Shown here: one piece after another, positions 34,026 to 44,021 of the stretch
How positions within the stretch are numbered: the stretch's first letter is position 1
Layout: each line of letters starts with the position of its first letter
NCBI RefSeq assembly: GCF_006543045.1
Contig: NZ_RBZW01000042.1
Span: forward strand, 1 to 64,000
Direction: 5' to 3'
Length of the DNA stretch: 64,000 nt
Source of the DNA: Salinadaptatus halalkaliphilus
GTDB taxonomy: Archaea > Halobacteriota > Halobacteria > Halobacteriales > Natrialbaceae
The notes under the pieces: generated by a model
The model's database searches: none
Told to the model about the DNA's origin: nothing
Seen by the model: only the letters and a program-made list of their open reading frames with translations
Program-made: the position numbers and the translations under genes

Positions 34026-36299
34026 TTACTCCCGTTGCTGGGCCTCGACCGTCGCGACCGCCGCCAGATTCACGATATCTCTGACCTCGTCGTCGCGCTG
34101 GAGGACGTGAACCGGTTCTGCCATCCCGGCGAGCATCGGGCCGACGGCGTCGGCGCCGCCGAGTCGCTGGAGCAGCTTGTAGGCGATGTTGCCGGCCTCG
34201 AGATTCGGCAGGACCAGCACGTTCGCCGGCTGCTCGAGGTCGGTGAACTCGTAGGTGCCCTGCAGGACGTCTTCGATGACGGCGGTGTCGGCCTGCATTT
34301 CCCCGTCGACCGGAAAGTCGACGTCGTGATCGGTTCGCAGTCGGTCGGCGGCACGGCGCGGTTTGCGGGTACCCTCGTTGTCGACGCTACCGAAATCGGA
34401 GTACGAGAGCAACGCCGCACGCGGTTCGACGTCGAACCGGCGCGCGATATCGGCGGCGTGACGGGTCACTTCTGCGAGGGTCTCGGCGTCGGGATCCTGG
34501 TTGACCGTGGCGTCAGCGAGGAAGACGACGCGGTTCTTGAACGTCAGCATGTAGACGCCGGCCGCGTGATCGACGCCGTCGGCGGTGCCGACGACCTGCA
34601 AGAGCGGGCGAAGCGCGGAGGGGTAGTGGTAGGTCAACCCCGTCAGCATGGCGTCGGCGTCGCCCTGCTCGACCATCACCGACGCGAAGTAGTTGCTCTC
34701 CTGGATCCGCTCGGCAGCTTCGGTTCGGGTGATTCCCTTTCGTTTCCGGCGTTCGTAGAGCGCATCGGCGTAGGCCTCGGTGTCGGCGGTTTCGGGGTCG
34801 ACGATCTCCGGCTCGAACGCCAACTCGAGGTCGGCGACGACGCGTTCGATGCGCGTTCGATTCCCGATCAAGATCGGCTTGGCGATGTTTCGGTCGGCGA
34901 GCTGGGCGGCCGCGCGGACGATCGTCTCGTCGTGGCCCTCTGCCAGTGCGAGCCGTTTGGGGTCGCTCTGGGCTTTGTTCAGGACGACGCGCATCATCTC
35001 GCGGGATTTGCCCAATCGCGCCTCGAGTTCCTCGACGTAGCTCGCACGCTCGAAGTCGGCTCGGGCCGCGCCGCTGTCGATGGCCGCTTGGGCCACCGCG
35101 GGCGCGACCTCGAACAGGACGCGGGGATCCATCGGTTTCGGAATGATGTACTCGGGACCGAACTGGAGGGGTTGATCGCCGTAGGCCTTGCGGACGGCGT
35201 CGGGGACGTCGGCTTTCGCGAGGTCGGCGAGGGCGCTGGCGGCGGCGACTTTCATCGCTTCGTTGATCTCGGTCGCGCGGACGTCGAGTGCGCCCCGGAA
35301 GAGGAACGGAAAGCCCAGCACGTTGTTGACCTGATTCGGGTAGTCGGAGCGACCGGTGGCCATGATCACTCGGTCGTCGCGGGCCGCCTTCGCTTGCTCG
35401 TAGCCGATTTCGGGGTCGGGATTCGCCATCGCGAAGACGATCGGATCGTCGGCCATCGAGCGGATCATCTCCTGGGAGACGATCCCGCCTGCGCTTAGCC
35501 CGACGAAGACGTCCGCCCCCGCGATCGCGTCCCCGAGGTCGCCTTCGGGAACGTCTCGAGCGAACTCGCGGTTGTGGGGATTTAGTTCGCCCGCCTCTGC
35601 GCGTTCGGTCGTGAGAATGCCGTCGATATCGACCATCGTCACGTTTTCTCTGCGGACGCCGAGTGAGACGTAGAAGCGAGCCGTCGCGACCGCCGCCGCA
35701 CCGGCGCCGGCGAACGTTACCTCGAGGTTCTCGAGGTCTTTCCCGACGAGTTCGGTCGCGTTCAACAGCGCCGCCCCGGTGATGATCGCGGTGCCGTGTT
35801 GGTCGTCGTGAAAGACCGGAACGTCCATTCGCTCGCGTAGCGCCTGTTCGATTTCGAAACAGGCCGGGGCGGCGATATCCTCGACGTTGATCCCGCCGAA
35901 GGTCGGCTCCATCCCCGCGACGGCGTCGACGAACCGGTCAGGGTCGTCGTACTCGAGTTCGATGTCGAAGACGTCGATGTCGGCAAAGCGTTTGAACAAC
36001 ACACCTTTCCCTTCCATCACCGGTTTGGACGCCTCGGGACCGATATCTCCGAGCCCGAGCACGGCCGAGCCGTTCGAGACGACGCCGACCAGATTTCCCT
36101 TCCCCGTATACCGGTAGACATCGTCGGTCTCGTCGGCGATCGCCCGACACGGCCCCGCGACCCCCGGGGAGTACGCGAGGCTCAATTCTCGCTGGCTGGT
36201 CGTTGGCTTCGTTGTCGTTACCTCGAGCTTTCCGGGTGGCTCACGTTCGTGGTACTCGAGTGAGTCGTCTTCTAATGACATACCAGTCACTTCGGACAT
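34026..36299 (-). CDS. maeB: Malic enzyme with phosphotransacetylase-like C-terminal domain
   Basis: This 757-residue two-domain enzyme decarboxylates malate to pyruvate. The malic-enzyme part (about 1-430) shows [38 protein letters not shown] (about 66-92), [10 protein letters not shown] (about 156-165) and the nucleotide-binding [14 protein letters not shown] (about 193-206). The C-terminal part (about 440-757) resembles phosphate acetyltransferase, as in MaeB enzymes, where it is thought to be allosteric rather than catalytic. The layout is complete. The ATG at 36281 (removing six residues) is an alternative start. The enzyme could supply pyruvate from C4 acids made in the adjacent catabolic region. 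Confidence 0.95.
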   Translation of the reverse strand: MSEVTGMSLEDDSLEYHEREPPGKLEVTTTKPTTSQRELSLAYSPGVAGPCRAIADETDDVYRYTGKGNLVGVVSNGSAVLGLGDIGPEASKPVMEGKGVLFKRFADIDVFDIELEYDDPDRFVDAVAGMEPTFGGINVEDIAAPACFEIEQALRERMDVPVFHDDQHGTAIITGAALLNATELVGKDLENLEVTFAGAGAAAVATARFYVSLGVRRENVTMVDIDGILTTERAEAGELNPHNREFARDVPEGDLGDAIAGADVFVGLSAGGIVSQEMIRSMADDPIVFAMANPDPEIGYEQAKAARDDRVIMATGRSDYPNQVNNVLGFPFLFRGALDVRATEINEAMKVAAASALADLAKADVPDAVRKAYGDQPLQFGPEYIIPKPMDPRVLFEVAPAVAQAAIDSGAARADFERASYVEELEARLGKSREMMRVVLNKAQSDPKRLALAEGHDETIVRAAAQLADRNIAKPILIGNRTRIERVVADLELAFEPEIVDPETADTEAYADALYERRKRKGITRTEAAERIQESNYFASVMVEQGDADAMLTGLTYHYPSALRPLLQVVGTADGVDHAAGVYMLTFKNRVVFLADATVNQDPDAETLAEVTRHAADIARRFDVEPRAALLSYSDFGSVDNEGTRKPRRAADRLRTDHDVDFPVDGEMQADTAVIEDVLQGTYEFTDLEQPANVLVLPNLEAGNIAYKLLQRLGGADAVGPMLAGMAEPVHVLQRDDEVRDIVNLAAVATVEAQQRE

Positions 36300-36811
36300 G
36301 CGACCAAAAATCTGTGGATGAGCGGCACGATAGTGTGCTAATAGTGATTTAAATTATAGATCACGAACTTACTGTCGGGCTAACTCTCGAGAACGTATCT
36401 CGGTCGTCGTCCGGAGAGCGCTCGAGGCTAATACTCCCCACGCGTCGACTGGTGAGCGACATTGATACCCACCGCATGATTTCACTCATCAGTCGACGGT
36501 TGGGAAGGCACTAGTCGTAATACCATAGATTTCTGATAGTAGGGTCGATGTACCGACACGTCGGTTACCGTCCGCCGGTTCGAAACGTACTGATCCATTG
36601 GTTAATAAGTAAAGTGTCACGTCGGGCTTGTGATTGTCTCGATTATCCGGTCCAGCCAGGCCGACCACGGTGGGCGTTCGTCGTGAGCCCCGCTGGTGGC
36701 ATATTCGTTCTTGCAGATAGACTGTCTATTTCACGACCCATACTCGAGTGGTCATCTCAACGTTGTCGGAGTAGCGAATACGCATAAGTAACTGGACATC
36801 ATCAGTTCGCT
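36300..36811. other. Gene-free stretch with divergent promoters
   Basis: This is the 512-base divergent gap between malic enzyme and the first enolase-type gene. AT-rich GATTTAAATTATAG (36346-36359) may be the malic enzyme promoter. CGCATAAGTAAC (36781-36792) lies about 25 bases before the ATG of the plus-strand gene and probably is its TATA region. Confidence 0.5.
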
Positions 36812-37915
36812 ATGGAGATTGCCGAGGTAACGTCAGTACCGATCGAGATTCCCCTCGAGGAGCCGGTTTCGTTTTCGAATCGGACACTCACGTATCGGGA
36901 TCACGCGATCACATACGTTCGAACGACCGACGGCCGGAACGGCGTCGGTTACACGCTCGGCTACGAGGCCGCCGAGCTGATCGCCGATGCGGTCGAATCG
37001 GTGCTCGCGCCGATGCTCGTCGGGGAGGATCCGCGCGATACCGAACGACTCTGGCACGAGATGTACGAGGGGACCATCCAGGTGGGCCGTACGGGTATCC
37101 TGCTCCGTGCGATTTCGACGGTCGATATCGCGCTGTGGGACGTGAAGGCCAGAGCGGCGGACCAGCCGCTGTACAAGCTGCTGGGTGGATACGCGGACGC
37201 AGTGCCGTCCTACGCCAGCGGCGGCTACTACCGCGACGAGAAGGGCCACGAGGGGCTCCGTGCGGAAGTACGCCGGTACGTCGACGAGGGCCACGACGTC
37301 GTGAAGATGAAGGTCGGCCGACGATCGATCGACGAAGAGGTCGACCGCGTTGCCGCCGTTCGCGACGAGATCGGGGAGGAACGAACGCTGTTGCTCGACG
37401 CCAACGGCGCCTGGTCGAACGCGACCGAGGCGACCCGCGTGTGTCGGGCGTTCGAACCGTACGATCCGTACTTCGTCGAGGAACCAGTGATGATCGACAA
37501 GGTAGCGACGATGGCGCAGGTCAACGACGCCATCTCGTATCCGGTCGCGACCGGCGAACTCGAGGGGACCCGTCACAACTTTGCTCGACTGCGCGATCAG
37601 GGGGCTGCAACTATCCTGCAGCCCGACGCCACGGTCTGTGGCGGCATTACGGAGTGGCTCAGGATCGCCCACCACGCGGCCGCCTACGACGTCCCAATCG
37701 CGCCCCACTACAACTGGAACCTCCACGCGCCACTCGTCGGCGCGATCGAAAACGGCTGCTGGGTCGAGTACTTCTATCGCGACATGGACGTGGTCGTCTT
37801 CGACGATGTCGTCGAGTCACCGCTCCGGCCCGATGCGGGGACGATCCGGCTGTCTGACGAGCCCGGACACGGTGTGGAACTGGACGACGATGCCGTCGAT
37901 TCGTTCCGCGAGTGA
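36812..37915 (+). CDS. Mandelate racemase/muconate lactonizing family enzyme, copy 1
   Basis: This 367-residue enolase-superfamily enzyme abstracts a proton next to a carboxylate to racemise, dehydrate or cyclise an acid. Catalytic KMK lies near 163-165 (KxK motif, as in mandelate racemase), metal ligands are in LLLDANGAW (Asp), YFVEEPV (Glu) and ATGELEG (Glu), the Asp of the Asp-His dyad is in LQPDATVCGG and the His in APHYNWN. A Glu in WVEYFYRD matches the electrophilic Glu. All are present. A close paralogue (50282-51391) lies in opposite orientation 12 kb away. The KxK and His-Asp layout favours racemase or dehydratase chemistry. The start is leaderless-like. Confidence 0.9.
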   Translation: MEIAEVTSVPIEIPLEEPVSFSNRTLTYRDHAITYVRTTDGRNGVGYTLGYEAAELIADAVESVLAPMLVGEDPRDTERLWHEMYEGTIQVGRTGILLRAISTVDIALWDVKARAADQPLYKLLGGYADAVPSYASGGYYRDEKGHEGLRAEVRRYVDEGHDVVKMKVGRRSIDEEVDRVAAVRDEIGEERTLLLDANGAWSNATEATRVCRAFEPYDPYFVEEPVMIDKVATMAQVNDAISYPVATGELEGTRHNFARLRDQGAATILQPDATVCGGITEWLRIAHHAAAYDVPIAPHYNWNLHAPLVGAIENGCWVEYFYRDMDVVVFDDVVESPLRPDAGTIRLSDEPGHGVELDDDAVDSFRE

Positions 37916-37961
37916 CGCCGAGGGGGTGAATTTTTAATATCTTCGGGTTTATAGACCAACT

Positions 37962-38168
37962 ATGTCTTCGGAGAACGCTCCCGATCGGTCGGTCGGTGAC
38001 CGCGTGGCCGGCTATCTCTCTCAGGTTCACGATACGTACGACCGGGTCGAAAATCGCGTCCGCCACTATACGCCCTCGGTCGTCCGGGTGATCGAGGTCG
38101 TACTGGCACTGGCCCTCCTTGCGGTTCTTTCCCACTGGGTCTACTGGGTCTACGTCACCGGTGCGTAG
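37962..38168 (+). CDS. Small C-terminal-helix membrane protein
   Basis: This 68-residue protein has one membrane helix at about 43-66 (VIEVVLALALLAVLSHWVYWVYV) after a charged N-terminal part. It lies 46 bases after the racemase-family gene and 74 bases before the CoA-transferase gene on the same strand, within one likely transcript. Position suggests a role linked to acid uptake or enzyme docking at the membrane, but this is only inference. No family recognised. Confidence 0.6.
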   Translation: MSSENAPDRSVGDRVAGYLSQVHDTYDRVENRVRHYTPSVVRVIEVVLALALLAVLSHWVYWVYVTGA

Positions 38169-38242
38169 TCCGGGATGGACCGTCCCGCCCGAGCGGGGAC
38201 GGAATGCATTATGCTGTCTGGGACGAAAGGGTGTACCAATCG

Positions 38243-39427
38243 ATGGCCACCGATACGTCAACGGCGCCGCTCGAGGGTGTTCGGGTGCTCGACTGTACGC
38301 AGATGCTCGCCGGTCCGTTCGCGACGCAACTGCTCGCCGATCTGGGTGCGGACGTGGTCAAGATCGAGCGCCCAGGTCACGGTGATATCACGCGATCAAC
38401 CGGTCCCGATGTCGGTGATTCGGGACTCTCCGCGTACTTTTCGTCGCTGAACCGGGGCAAACGAAGCGTCGAACTCGACCTCTCGAGCGAGGACGGCGCA
38501 GCGGCGTTCGCGTGTCTCGCCGCGGACGCCGACGTTCTCGTCGAGAACTACCGACCGGGAACGATGGCGAAGTGGGGACTCGGCGACGACGACGTCAGGA
38601 CGTTCAACGAGGAAATCGTCTACTGCTCGATCTCCGGCTTCCTCGAAGGTCCCTACCGCGACCTCCCGGCGTTCGATATGGTCGCACAGGCTCTCAGCGG
38701 CAGTATGAGTATCACCGGCCAGGAAGATGGCCCACCGATGCGACCGGGGATCGCGATCGGCGACATCTGTGCCGGCATGTACGCCGTCGTCGGTGTCGTC
38801 ACCTCGCTGTACGGCGGTGGCGGCGAGTACGTCGAGGTACCGATGTTCGAGGGACTGGTCTCGTGGCTCACCGAGCGGGCCGGACGGACGTTCGCCACCG
38901 GCAAACCGTACCCCCGGTTGGGAACGACCCACCCGACGCTTGCCCCCTACCAGACGTTCGAGACGGCCGACGGCTGGTTCGCGGTGGCGATTGCGAGCGA
39001 CGGAACCTGGCAGTCGTTCTGTACGGCCATCGACCGACCGGACCTCCTCGAGGACCAGCGGTTCACGACGAACAACGATCGGGTCGAGCACCGCGAGGAA
39101 CTGGTGAGCGAGCTCGAACCGCTGTTTCGCGACCGCACTAACGCGGCGTGGTTCGAGACGTTCCGCCAGCACGGACTTCCCGGCGCGCCGGTCAAGAACA
39201 CGCACGAACTCTTCGAGGACGAACACATCCGTGAAAGCGGCATCCTCGACGACGAACTCACTATCGGCGGCGAAGAATTTCCGTATCCGCGCTGCCCGAT
39301 CGACTTCGCCGGCGGGACGACTCGATCCGGGCACACGCCGCCGCAGCTCGGCGAACACACCGAAAGCGTTCTTTCTGAGGTCGTCGACGACGCGACACTC
39401 GCGCGGATCGTCGACGACCGAGAGTGA
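38243..39427 (+). CDS. Class III (CaiB/BaiF) CoA-transferase
   Basis: This 394-residue enzyme moves coenzyme A between carboxylic acids. Family features are the N-terminal PLEGVRVLDCTQMLAGPFATQLLADLGADVVKIE stretch (split: PLEGVRVLDCTQMLAGPFA, about 9-27, and LADLGADVVKIE), the RGKRSVELDL segment, VENYRPGTM (about 99-107) and FDMVAQALSG with the catalytic Asp (about 144). These are the normal landmarks of formyl-CoA/carnitine CoA-transferases. I chose the ATG at 38243. The ThDP enzyme, which converges on it, is of the type that may decarboxylate oxalyl-CoA-like products, so a CoA-activation then decarboxylation step is conceivable. Substrate unknown. Confidence 0.9.
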   Translation: MATDTSTAPLEGVRVLDCTQMLAGPFATQLLADLGADVVKIERPGHGDITRSTGPDVGDSGLSAYFSSLNRGKRSVELDLSSEDGAAAFACLAADADVLVENYRPGTMAKWGLGDDDVRTFNEEIVYCSISGFLEGPYRDLPAFDMVAQALSGSMSITGQEDGPPMRPGIAIGDICAGMYAVVGVVTSLYGGGGEYVEVPMFEGLVSWLTERAGRTFATGKPYPRLGTTHPTLAPYQTFETADGWFAVAIASDGTWQSFCTAIDRPDLLEDQRFTTNNDRVEHREELVSELEPLFRDRTNAAWFETFRQHGLPGAPVKNTHELFEDEHIRESGILDDELTIGGEEFPYPRCPIDFAGGTTRSGHTPPQLGEHTESVLSEVVDDATLARIVDDRE

Positions 39428-39485
39428 GCGCCGGTCTGGCTGATTGCAAGCGGGATCGTCGACGACGGACGACACTCGAACGGAC

Positions 39486-41126
39486 TCAGTACGGCGGAAA
39501 GCCGGGCCGCGAGACCTCAGGAATCGTTCGCACGTCGAGGACCAGCGGCACGTCCGGATCCGAGTCGAGGTAGTCGTCGACGACGTCCAGTTCGTCGGCC
39601 GACCGAATCGTCGCCGCTTTGGCGCCGAACCCTCTCGCGATGTCGGCGTACGCGGGGCTGTCGTAGCTGCTCGCGGTCTCGCGCTCGTAAACGAGATTTT
39701 GTCGGTGGCGGATGATGCCGTAGCTTCGATCGTTGAGCACCGCGAGGACGATCGGCAAACCGAGGCGAACGCCGGTTTCGATCTCCTGGATCACCTGTAG
39801 CGTCGCGCCGTCGCCGATGTAGCAGACGACGGGGCGGTCGGGCGCCGCCGCCTTCGCGCCCAGTGCGGCCGGCAGGGCGTACCCCATCGTCCCGAAGTTA
39901 CCGTTGACCAGCAGCCGTCCGGACGCCCCGATGTCGTGGAAGACTGCCGGAAACCCGGTGTTGTTCCCCGAGTCGACCGCGACGATCGAATCGTCGGGGA
40001 CGCGATCGGACAGCGCCATCGTGAACTCGCGGGGATCGATCTCGCCCGACCGCTTCTCGAAGCCGTCCGCCCAGGGATCGGGTGCGCTCTCGATCGCGTC
40101 GGCGACGCGCGACGCACGATCCGGGCTCGCGTCGAGTCGCGCCGTCACCTCCTCGAGTGCCGCTCGAGCGTCGGCGACGATGCCGACCGCCGGCTGCTGG
40201 TAGGCACCGATCCCCTCTCGATCGAGGTCGATCTGGATCACGTCGGTGTCGGCGTACAGCTCGCCGTATCGCGTTGTCTTCCCCGAGAGTCGCGCGCCGA
40301 CCGCGACGAGGACGTCCACGTCCCACGCCAGTTCGTCGTTCGCCGGTGACAGGAACGTGCCCGCGATCCCGCTCACCATCGGATGGGCGTCCGGTAACAC
40401 GCCGCGGCCGAAGTACGTCGTCGCGATGGGTGCACCCAGGTGCTCGGCCAGCGTCTCGAGTGCTTCGCCGGCGTCCGACCGCAGCGCACCGCCGCCGGCC
40501 AGCAGCATCGGCTCGTCGGCATCCTCGAGGACCGAGACGGCCTCCGCGAGGCGTCCGTCGTCGGGACGCGGTCGCTGGCTCGGGCGCGAAACCGGCCGGT
40601 AGGATGACTCGGGTGGCTCGCGCTCCTGGATCTCTTCTGGAATCTCGACGACGACCGGGCCGCTGCGGGTCCGAGCACGGTCGAACGCCCGGGAGAGGGT
40701 TTCGGGGATCGTCTTCGGGCGCTCGATCCGAGTCGTGTACCTGGTGATCGGCGCCGCAAATGCCTGGTGGTCGAGATACTGCAGCGAGGTCTCTCGTCCC
40801 TCGACGCTCGTGTCGCCGACGAGGACGACCAGCGGGACGTTGTCGCGATCCGCGGCGGCGATTCCCGTCGCGCCGTTCGTGAGGCCGGGTCCGTGCGTGA
40901 GCGTACAGACCGAGACCTGTTGAACTGTTCGGGCGTGACCGTCGGCCATCGAAACGGCTGCCTGTTCGTGACGAGCTTGGCTAAACTCGAGATCGTGGTC
41001 GTTCATCGCGTCGATCAGATGCGCGTTCCCCTCGCCGATGATCCCGAACACCGTCTCCACACCTTCCGCAGCGATCGCCTCGAGGATGTACTCGCTGCCG
41101 GTGGCTGTCTCGTCTGTGTTCGCCAT
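39486..41126 (-). CDS. ThDP-dependent enzyme (acetolactate synthase-like)
   Basis: This 546-residue thiamine-diphosphate enzyme has the three-domain layout of acetolactate synthases and relatives. The ThDP-activating Glu lies in RHEQAAVSMADGHAR (about 54). A central Rossmann-like domain (about 190-330) follows. The ThDP-Mg motif GDGATLQVIQEIETG...LNDRSYG (about 440-468) is typical: GDG then a downstream Asn. No regulatory small-subunit gene is nearby, which argues against acetolactate synthase proper. Oxalyl-CoA decarboxylase, benzoylformate decarboxylase and sulfoacetaldehyde acetyltransferase are alternatives. It is convergent with the CoA-transferase, with only 58 bases between the stops. 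Confidence 0.88.
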   Translation of the reverse strand: MANTDETATGSEYILEAIAAEGVETVFGIIGEGNAHLIDAMNDHDLEFSQARHEQAAVSMADGHARTVQQVSVCTLTHGPGLTNGATGIAAADRDNVPLVVLVGDTSVEGRETSLQYLDHQAFAAPITRYTTRIERPKTIPETLSRAFDRARTRSGPVVVEIPEEIQEREPPESSYRPVSRPSQRPRPDDGRLAEAVSVLEDADEPMLLAGGGALRSDAGEALETLAEHLGAPIATTYFGRGVLPDAHPMVSGIAGTFLSPANDELAWDVDVLVAVGARLSGKTTRYGELYADTDVIQIDLDREGIGAYQQPAVGIVADARAALEEVTARLDASPDRASRVADAIESAPDPWADGFEKRSGEIDPREFTMALSDRVPDDSIVAVDSGNNTGFPAVFHDIGASGRLLVNGNFGTMGYALPAALGAKAAAPDRPVVCYIGDGATLQVIQEIETGVRLGLPIVLAVLNDRSYGIIRHRQNLVYERETASSYDSPAYADIARGFGAKAATIRSADELDVVDDYLDSDPDVPLVLDVRTIPEVSRPGFPPY

Positions 41127-41191
41127 ACCTCCCGTGAGGTGTGAGCTTACGTCATGGTTTCGGTCCCGGTACCCGAATTCGCCGACCGACT

Positions 41192-41503
41192 CTACGCGTC
41201 CGGAAGCTCCATTCCGGCGACGAGCGACGAGAGGGACTTGCCGTGGCTGTCGAGCCGAAGGGAGGTCGTCACGCCGCCCGCCAGCACCCCGTCGATAACG
41301 AAGTTCAGCGCGCTCGTCGACGGGACCTCGTAGCGGGTGACTCCCTCGGCGCCGAGATGAGCGAACCGCTCCTGGATACGGTCGGCGGTGAGCCCCGCCT
41401 CGAGGCGGTCGTAGGCTGTGTCCGAGTTGGCGACGACGACGATGTTCGAGGTGTTGCCCTTGTCGCCCGCTCGAACGAGCGCGAGATCGCGAACGGTCGT
41501 CAT
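41192..41503 (-). CDS. AtuA-like ferredoxin-fold domain protein
   Basis: This 103-residue protein matches the C-terminal ferredoxin-fold domain that is often fused to AtuA-family proteins. Here it is a separate gene overlapping the AtuA gene by four bases (ATGA), so they are translationally coupled. Landmarks are ARAGDKGN-like LVRAGDKGNTSNIVVVA (about 9-25), VPSTSALNFVIDGVLAGGVTTSL (split: VPSTSALNFVIDGVLAGGV, about 60-78) and the closing RLDSHGKSLSSLVAG. Function is known only as part of acyclic terpene/organic acid catabolism; the chemistry is unresolved. Confidence 0.8.
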   Translation of the reverse strand: MTTVRDLALVRAGDKGNTSNIVVVANSDTAYDRLEAGLTADRIQERFAHLGAEGVTRYEVPSTSALNFVIDGVLAGGVTTSLRLDSHGKSLSSLVAGMELPDA

Positions 41504-42852
41504 GCGCCCACCTCCGTGACCGAGACGGTCGGCGCGACGCGGTCGCGATCGATCAGTGTCGAGACGATACCGACGACTCGAGTAACGTCCTTGCGCGCGC
41601 CGCCACCGCCAGCGGGGCCGTTCGTGTACAGCGTTTCGACTTCGCGAGCGACGCCGCAGGCCGTCGCCTCGTCCTCACAGTGGGCGGCCACGCGGAGGGT
41701 AACTTCGTAGGGATCGGCCGCGCCAACGTCGCCGTGAAGCGCGTCGACGCCGACGAGGTCGGTGTGGAGCCGATCGGGCTCGAGGCCGCGAATCTCGAGG
41801 CGTTCGCGAACGATGCGATCGGCGAGTGCCGCTCGCCCGCGGGCGTTCGGTCCGGCGTACGAGATTTCGCCGACGCCACGGTAGCCGGCGTCGTAGCCGA
41901 GCGAGACCTTCAGCGTGTCGGGCGGGGCCTCGGCGACGGCGCCGTCGACGCTGATCGTATCGGGGCCGGTCTCGCCGAACGTAACCGCCGAGAGATTCAC
42001 GACGCCGTCGGGGACGAGGTAGGCCGTGGGATCGTGGACCTCGTAGAGGAGTTGCTGGGTGCAGGTCTCGGTCGTCACCGCGCCGCCGGTGTCGGGACGT
42101 TTCGTGATCGTCACGTCGCCGTCGGCCGTGATCTCGCCGATCGGAAAGCCGAGTTCGGCCAGCCCGTCGACGTCCGCACGGCCGGGGTCCGCGAAGTAGC
42201 CGCCCGTGATCTGTCCGGCACACTCGAGCAGGTGGCCGGCGGTGATCCCCTGTCCGATCTTCCGGGAGGGTTCGGCGTGGGGAAACGCCCAGCCGAACTC
42301 GTGGATCATCGGCGCGAGAAACAGCGAGGAGTCCGCGACGCGACCGGTGATGACGACGTCCGCGTCCGCCTCGAGCGCGTCGACGATCGGGCCCACACCC
42401 AGGTACGCGCTCGCGGCGATCGTCCGCTCGCGGTAGTTCTCGACCGGGTCGCCGTCGAACGTTTCGGCGTGAAGATCGTCGAACCGGTCGGCGACGTCGG
42501 AGCCGGTGATCGAGGCGACGCGAACTCCCTCGAGTCCCGCTTGGGCCGCCAGTTCGGTCGTCGCCGTCGCCGCCGCGGACGGATCGGCCGCGCCCATGTT
42601 CGTGACGATGGTGATATCGTTGTCGACGCAGTTCGACAGCACCGCGCGGAATCGGTCCTCGAGTTGCGGATTGTATCCGGTTCCGTCGGCCAGTTGGCGC
42701 TGTTGGGCGAGGGCAACGGTTCGCTCGCCCAGACACTCGAAACAGAGGTAATCGAGCGTCGGATCCCCCGACAACTCGACTGCCGGCTCGATTCGGTCGC
42801 CTGCGTACCCCGCGCCGCTGCCGAGACGGAGCGGATCGTCGGTCGAAGCCAT
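41500..42852 (-). CDS. AtuA-family (DUF1446) protein
   Basis: This 450-residue protein belongs to the AtuA/DUF1446 family. Landmarks are GSGAGYAGDRIEPAVEL (about 11-27), LDYLCFECLGERTVALAQ (about 33-50), ITIVTNMGAADPSAAA (about 80-95), DVVITGRVADSSLFLAP (about 165-181) and HLLECAGQITGGYFADP (about 207-223). In Pseudomonas, AtuA is required for acyclic terpene degradation, though its exact reaction is unsettled; in many bacteria homologues sit with CoA-transferases, racemase-family enzymes and TRAP transporters, as here. It overlaps the downstream small gene by four bases. Confidence 0.85.
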   Translation of the reverse strand: MASTDDPLRLGSGAGYAGDRIEPAVELSGDPTLDYLCFECLGERTVALAQQRQLADGTGYNPQLEDRFRAVLSNCVDNDITIVTNMGAADPSAAATATTELAAQAGLEGVRVASITGSDVADRFDDLHAETFDGDPVENYRERTIAASAYLGVGPIVDALEADADVVITGRVADSSLFLAPMIHEFGWAFPHAEPSRKIGQGITAGHLLECAGQITGGYFADPGRADVDGLAELGFPIGEITADGDVTITKRPDTGGAVTTETCTQQLLYEVHDPTAYLVPDGVVNLSAVTFGETGPDTISVDGAVAEAPPDTLKVSLGYDAGYRGVGEISYAGPNARGRAALADRIVRERLEIRGLEPDRLHTDLVGVDALHGDVGAADPYEVTLRVAAHCEDEATACGVAREVETLYTNGPAGGGGARKDVTRVVGIVSTLIDRDRVAPTVSVTEVGA

Positions 42853-42964
42853 GGGCTGTGTTCACGTGCCGACGGATAAAAACCCGCGGGCCGCCCCGGT
42901 GAGCGTTCCGGAGAGACTCCCGCTATTGCAAACGTTCATTCCGGTCGCCGACCGTGTGGCGGGT

Positions 42965-43996
42965 ATGCGCTCCGTTGTGATCACGACGAGCCGATCTCGG
43001 CCCGTCCGAGCGGACGTCCTCGAGAGTGAACTAGCCGACGACTGGCGCGTCGAGACCCACGAGGTCGACGCGGCCGGTCTCGAGAACGCCTCACCGGCCG
43101 AGCTGGCAGCGGCCGTGGACGGACACGACGCGTTGGTGCTTCGCCCCGGCACGGTCACTCGAGACGTCTTCGAACGCGCGCCCTCGCTCCGGGCGTTGGC
43201 CGTCTACGGCTCCGGGTACGACCGCGTCGACCTCGCGGCCGCCACCGACCACGACGTCGTCGTCACGCACTCGCCGGGGGCACCCGGTCCCGCCGTCGTC
43301 GAGTACACGCTCGCGGCGATGACCGCGTTGCTCCGGGACTTTCTCGGCATCCACGAGCGGACGACCGGCGGCGAGTGGCAGGCCGCAAAGAGCATGGGCC
43401 GCGAACTCGGCCGGACCACGGTCGGCGTCGTCGGTCTCGGCACTATCGGGCTCGACGTCGCACGCAAGGTCGACGCGTTCGGGGCCGACGTGCTCGGCTA
43501 CGATCCCTACGTTACGGGCGATCGATCGGACTCGGCGATCTACCCGCGCACCGACCGCGCGACAGTCGAAGCCGCGGGCGTCGACCTGGTCGAGTTCGAT
43601 GCCTTGCTCGAGCGAGCGGACGTCGTCTCGTTACACGCCCCTCTGACCGACGTTACCCGCGGCATGATCGGTGCCGACGAACTGGCGGCGCTTTCGGGGG
43701 ACTACTTACTCAACGTCGCTCGCGGCGGCATCGTCGACGAGGACGCGCTGGCCGACGCCGTCGCCGAGGACCGTCTCGGCGGCGTCGTCCTCGACGTTCT
43801 CGAGGCCGAACCGCCGACAGCCGACGACCCGCTACTTACGTCGCCCGAGGTGCTGGTAACGCCCCACGTCGCCGGGGTAACCGACGGCTACCTCGAGCGC
43901 GGCGCTCGTCTCGCCGCCGAGAAAATCGAGACGATCCTCGACGGCGGGCGGCCGGATACCGTCGTCAACCCGGCGGTGTTCGACGAACAAGTATAA
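42965..43996 (+). CDS. D-isomer-specific 2-hydroxyacid dehydrogenase
   Basis: This 343-residue NAD(P)-dependent enzyme interconverts 2-hydroxy and 2-oxo acids. The dinucleotide fold GVVGLGTIGLDVARK (about 153-167), an Asp in GYDPYV after the second strand (NAD preference), LHAPLTDVTRGMIG (about 226-239), NVARGGIVDEDAL (Arg, about 251-263) and PHVAGVTDG (His, about 300-308) are all in place. The Arg-Glu-His catalytic set is complete, with Glu in VLEAEPP. I chose the ATG at 42965. The RraA-like gene follows 25 bases after its stop on the same strand, so both are in one unit. Confidence 0.9.
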   Translation: MRSVVITTSRSRPVRADVLESELADDWRVETHEVDAAGLENASPAELAAAVDGHDALVLRPGTVTRDVFERAPSLRALAVYGSGYDRVDLAAATDHDVVVTHSPGAPGPAVVEYTLAAMTALLRDFLGIHERTTGGEWQAAKSMGRELGRTTVGVVGLGTIGLDVARKVDAFGADVLGYDPYVTGDRSDSAIYPRTDRATVEAAGVDLVEFDALLERADVVSLHAPLTDVTRGMIGADELAALSGDYLLNVARGGIVDEDALADAVAEDRLGGVVLDVLEAEPPTADDPLLTSPEVLVTPHVAGVTDGYLERGARLAAEKIETILDGGRPDTVVNPAVFDEQV

Positions 43997-44021
43997 GCGG
44001 TCGGAAGATCCACTCTGAGTT

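Noticed and set aside
33792-35498. Long plus-strand frame opposite malic enzyme
   Set aside because: Antisense to a complete MaeB gene, Gly/Val/Asp-rich without domains.
39486-41126. Assignment of the ThDP enzyme as acetolactate synthase of branched amino acid synthesis
   Set aside because: No regulatory subunit or ilv genes nearby, and the context is catabolic.
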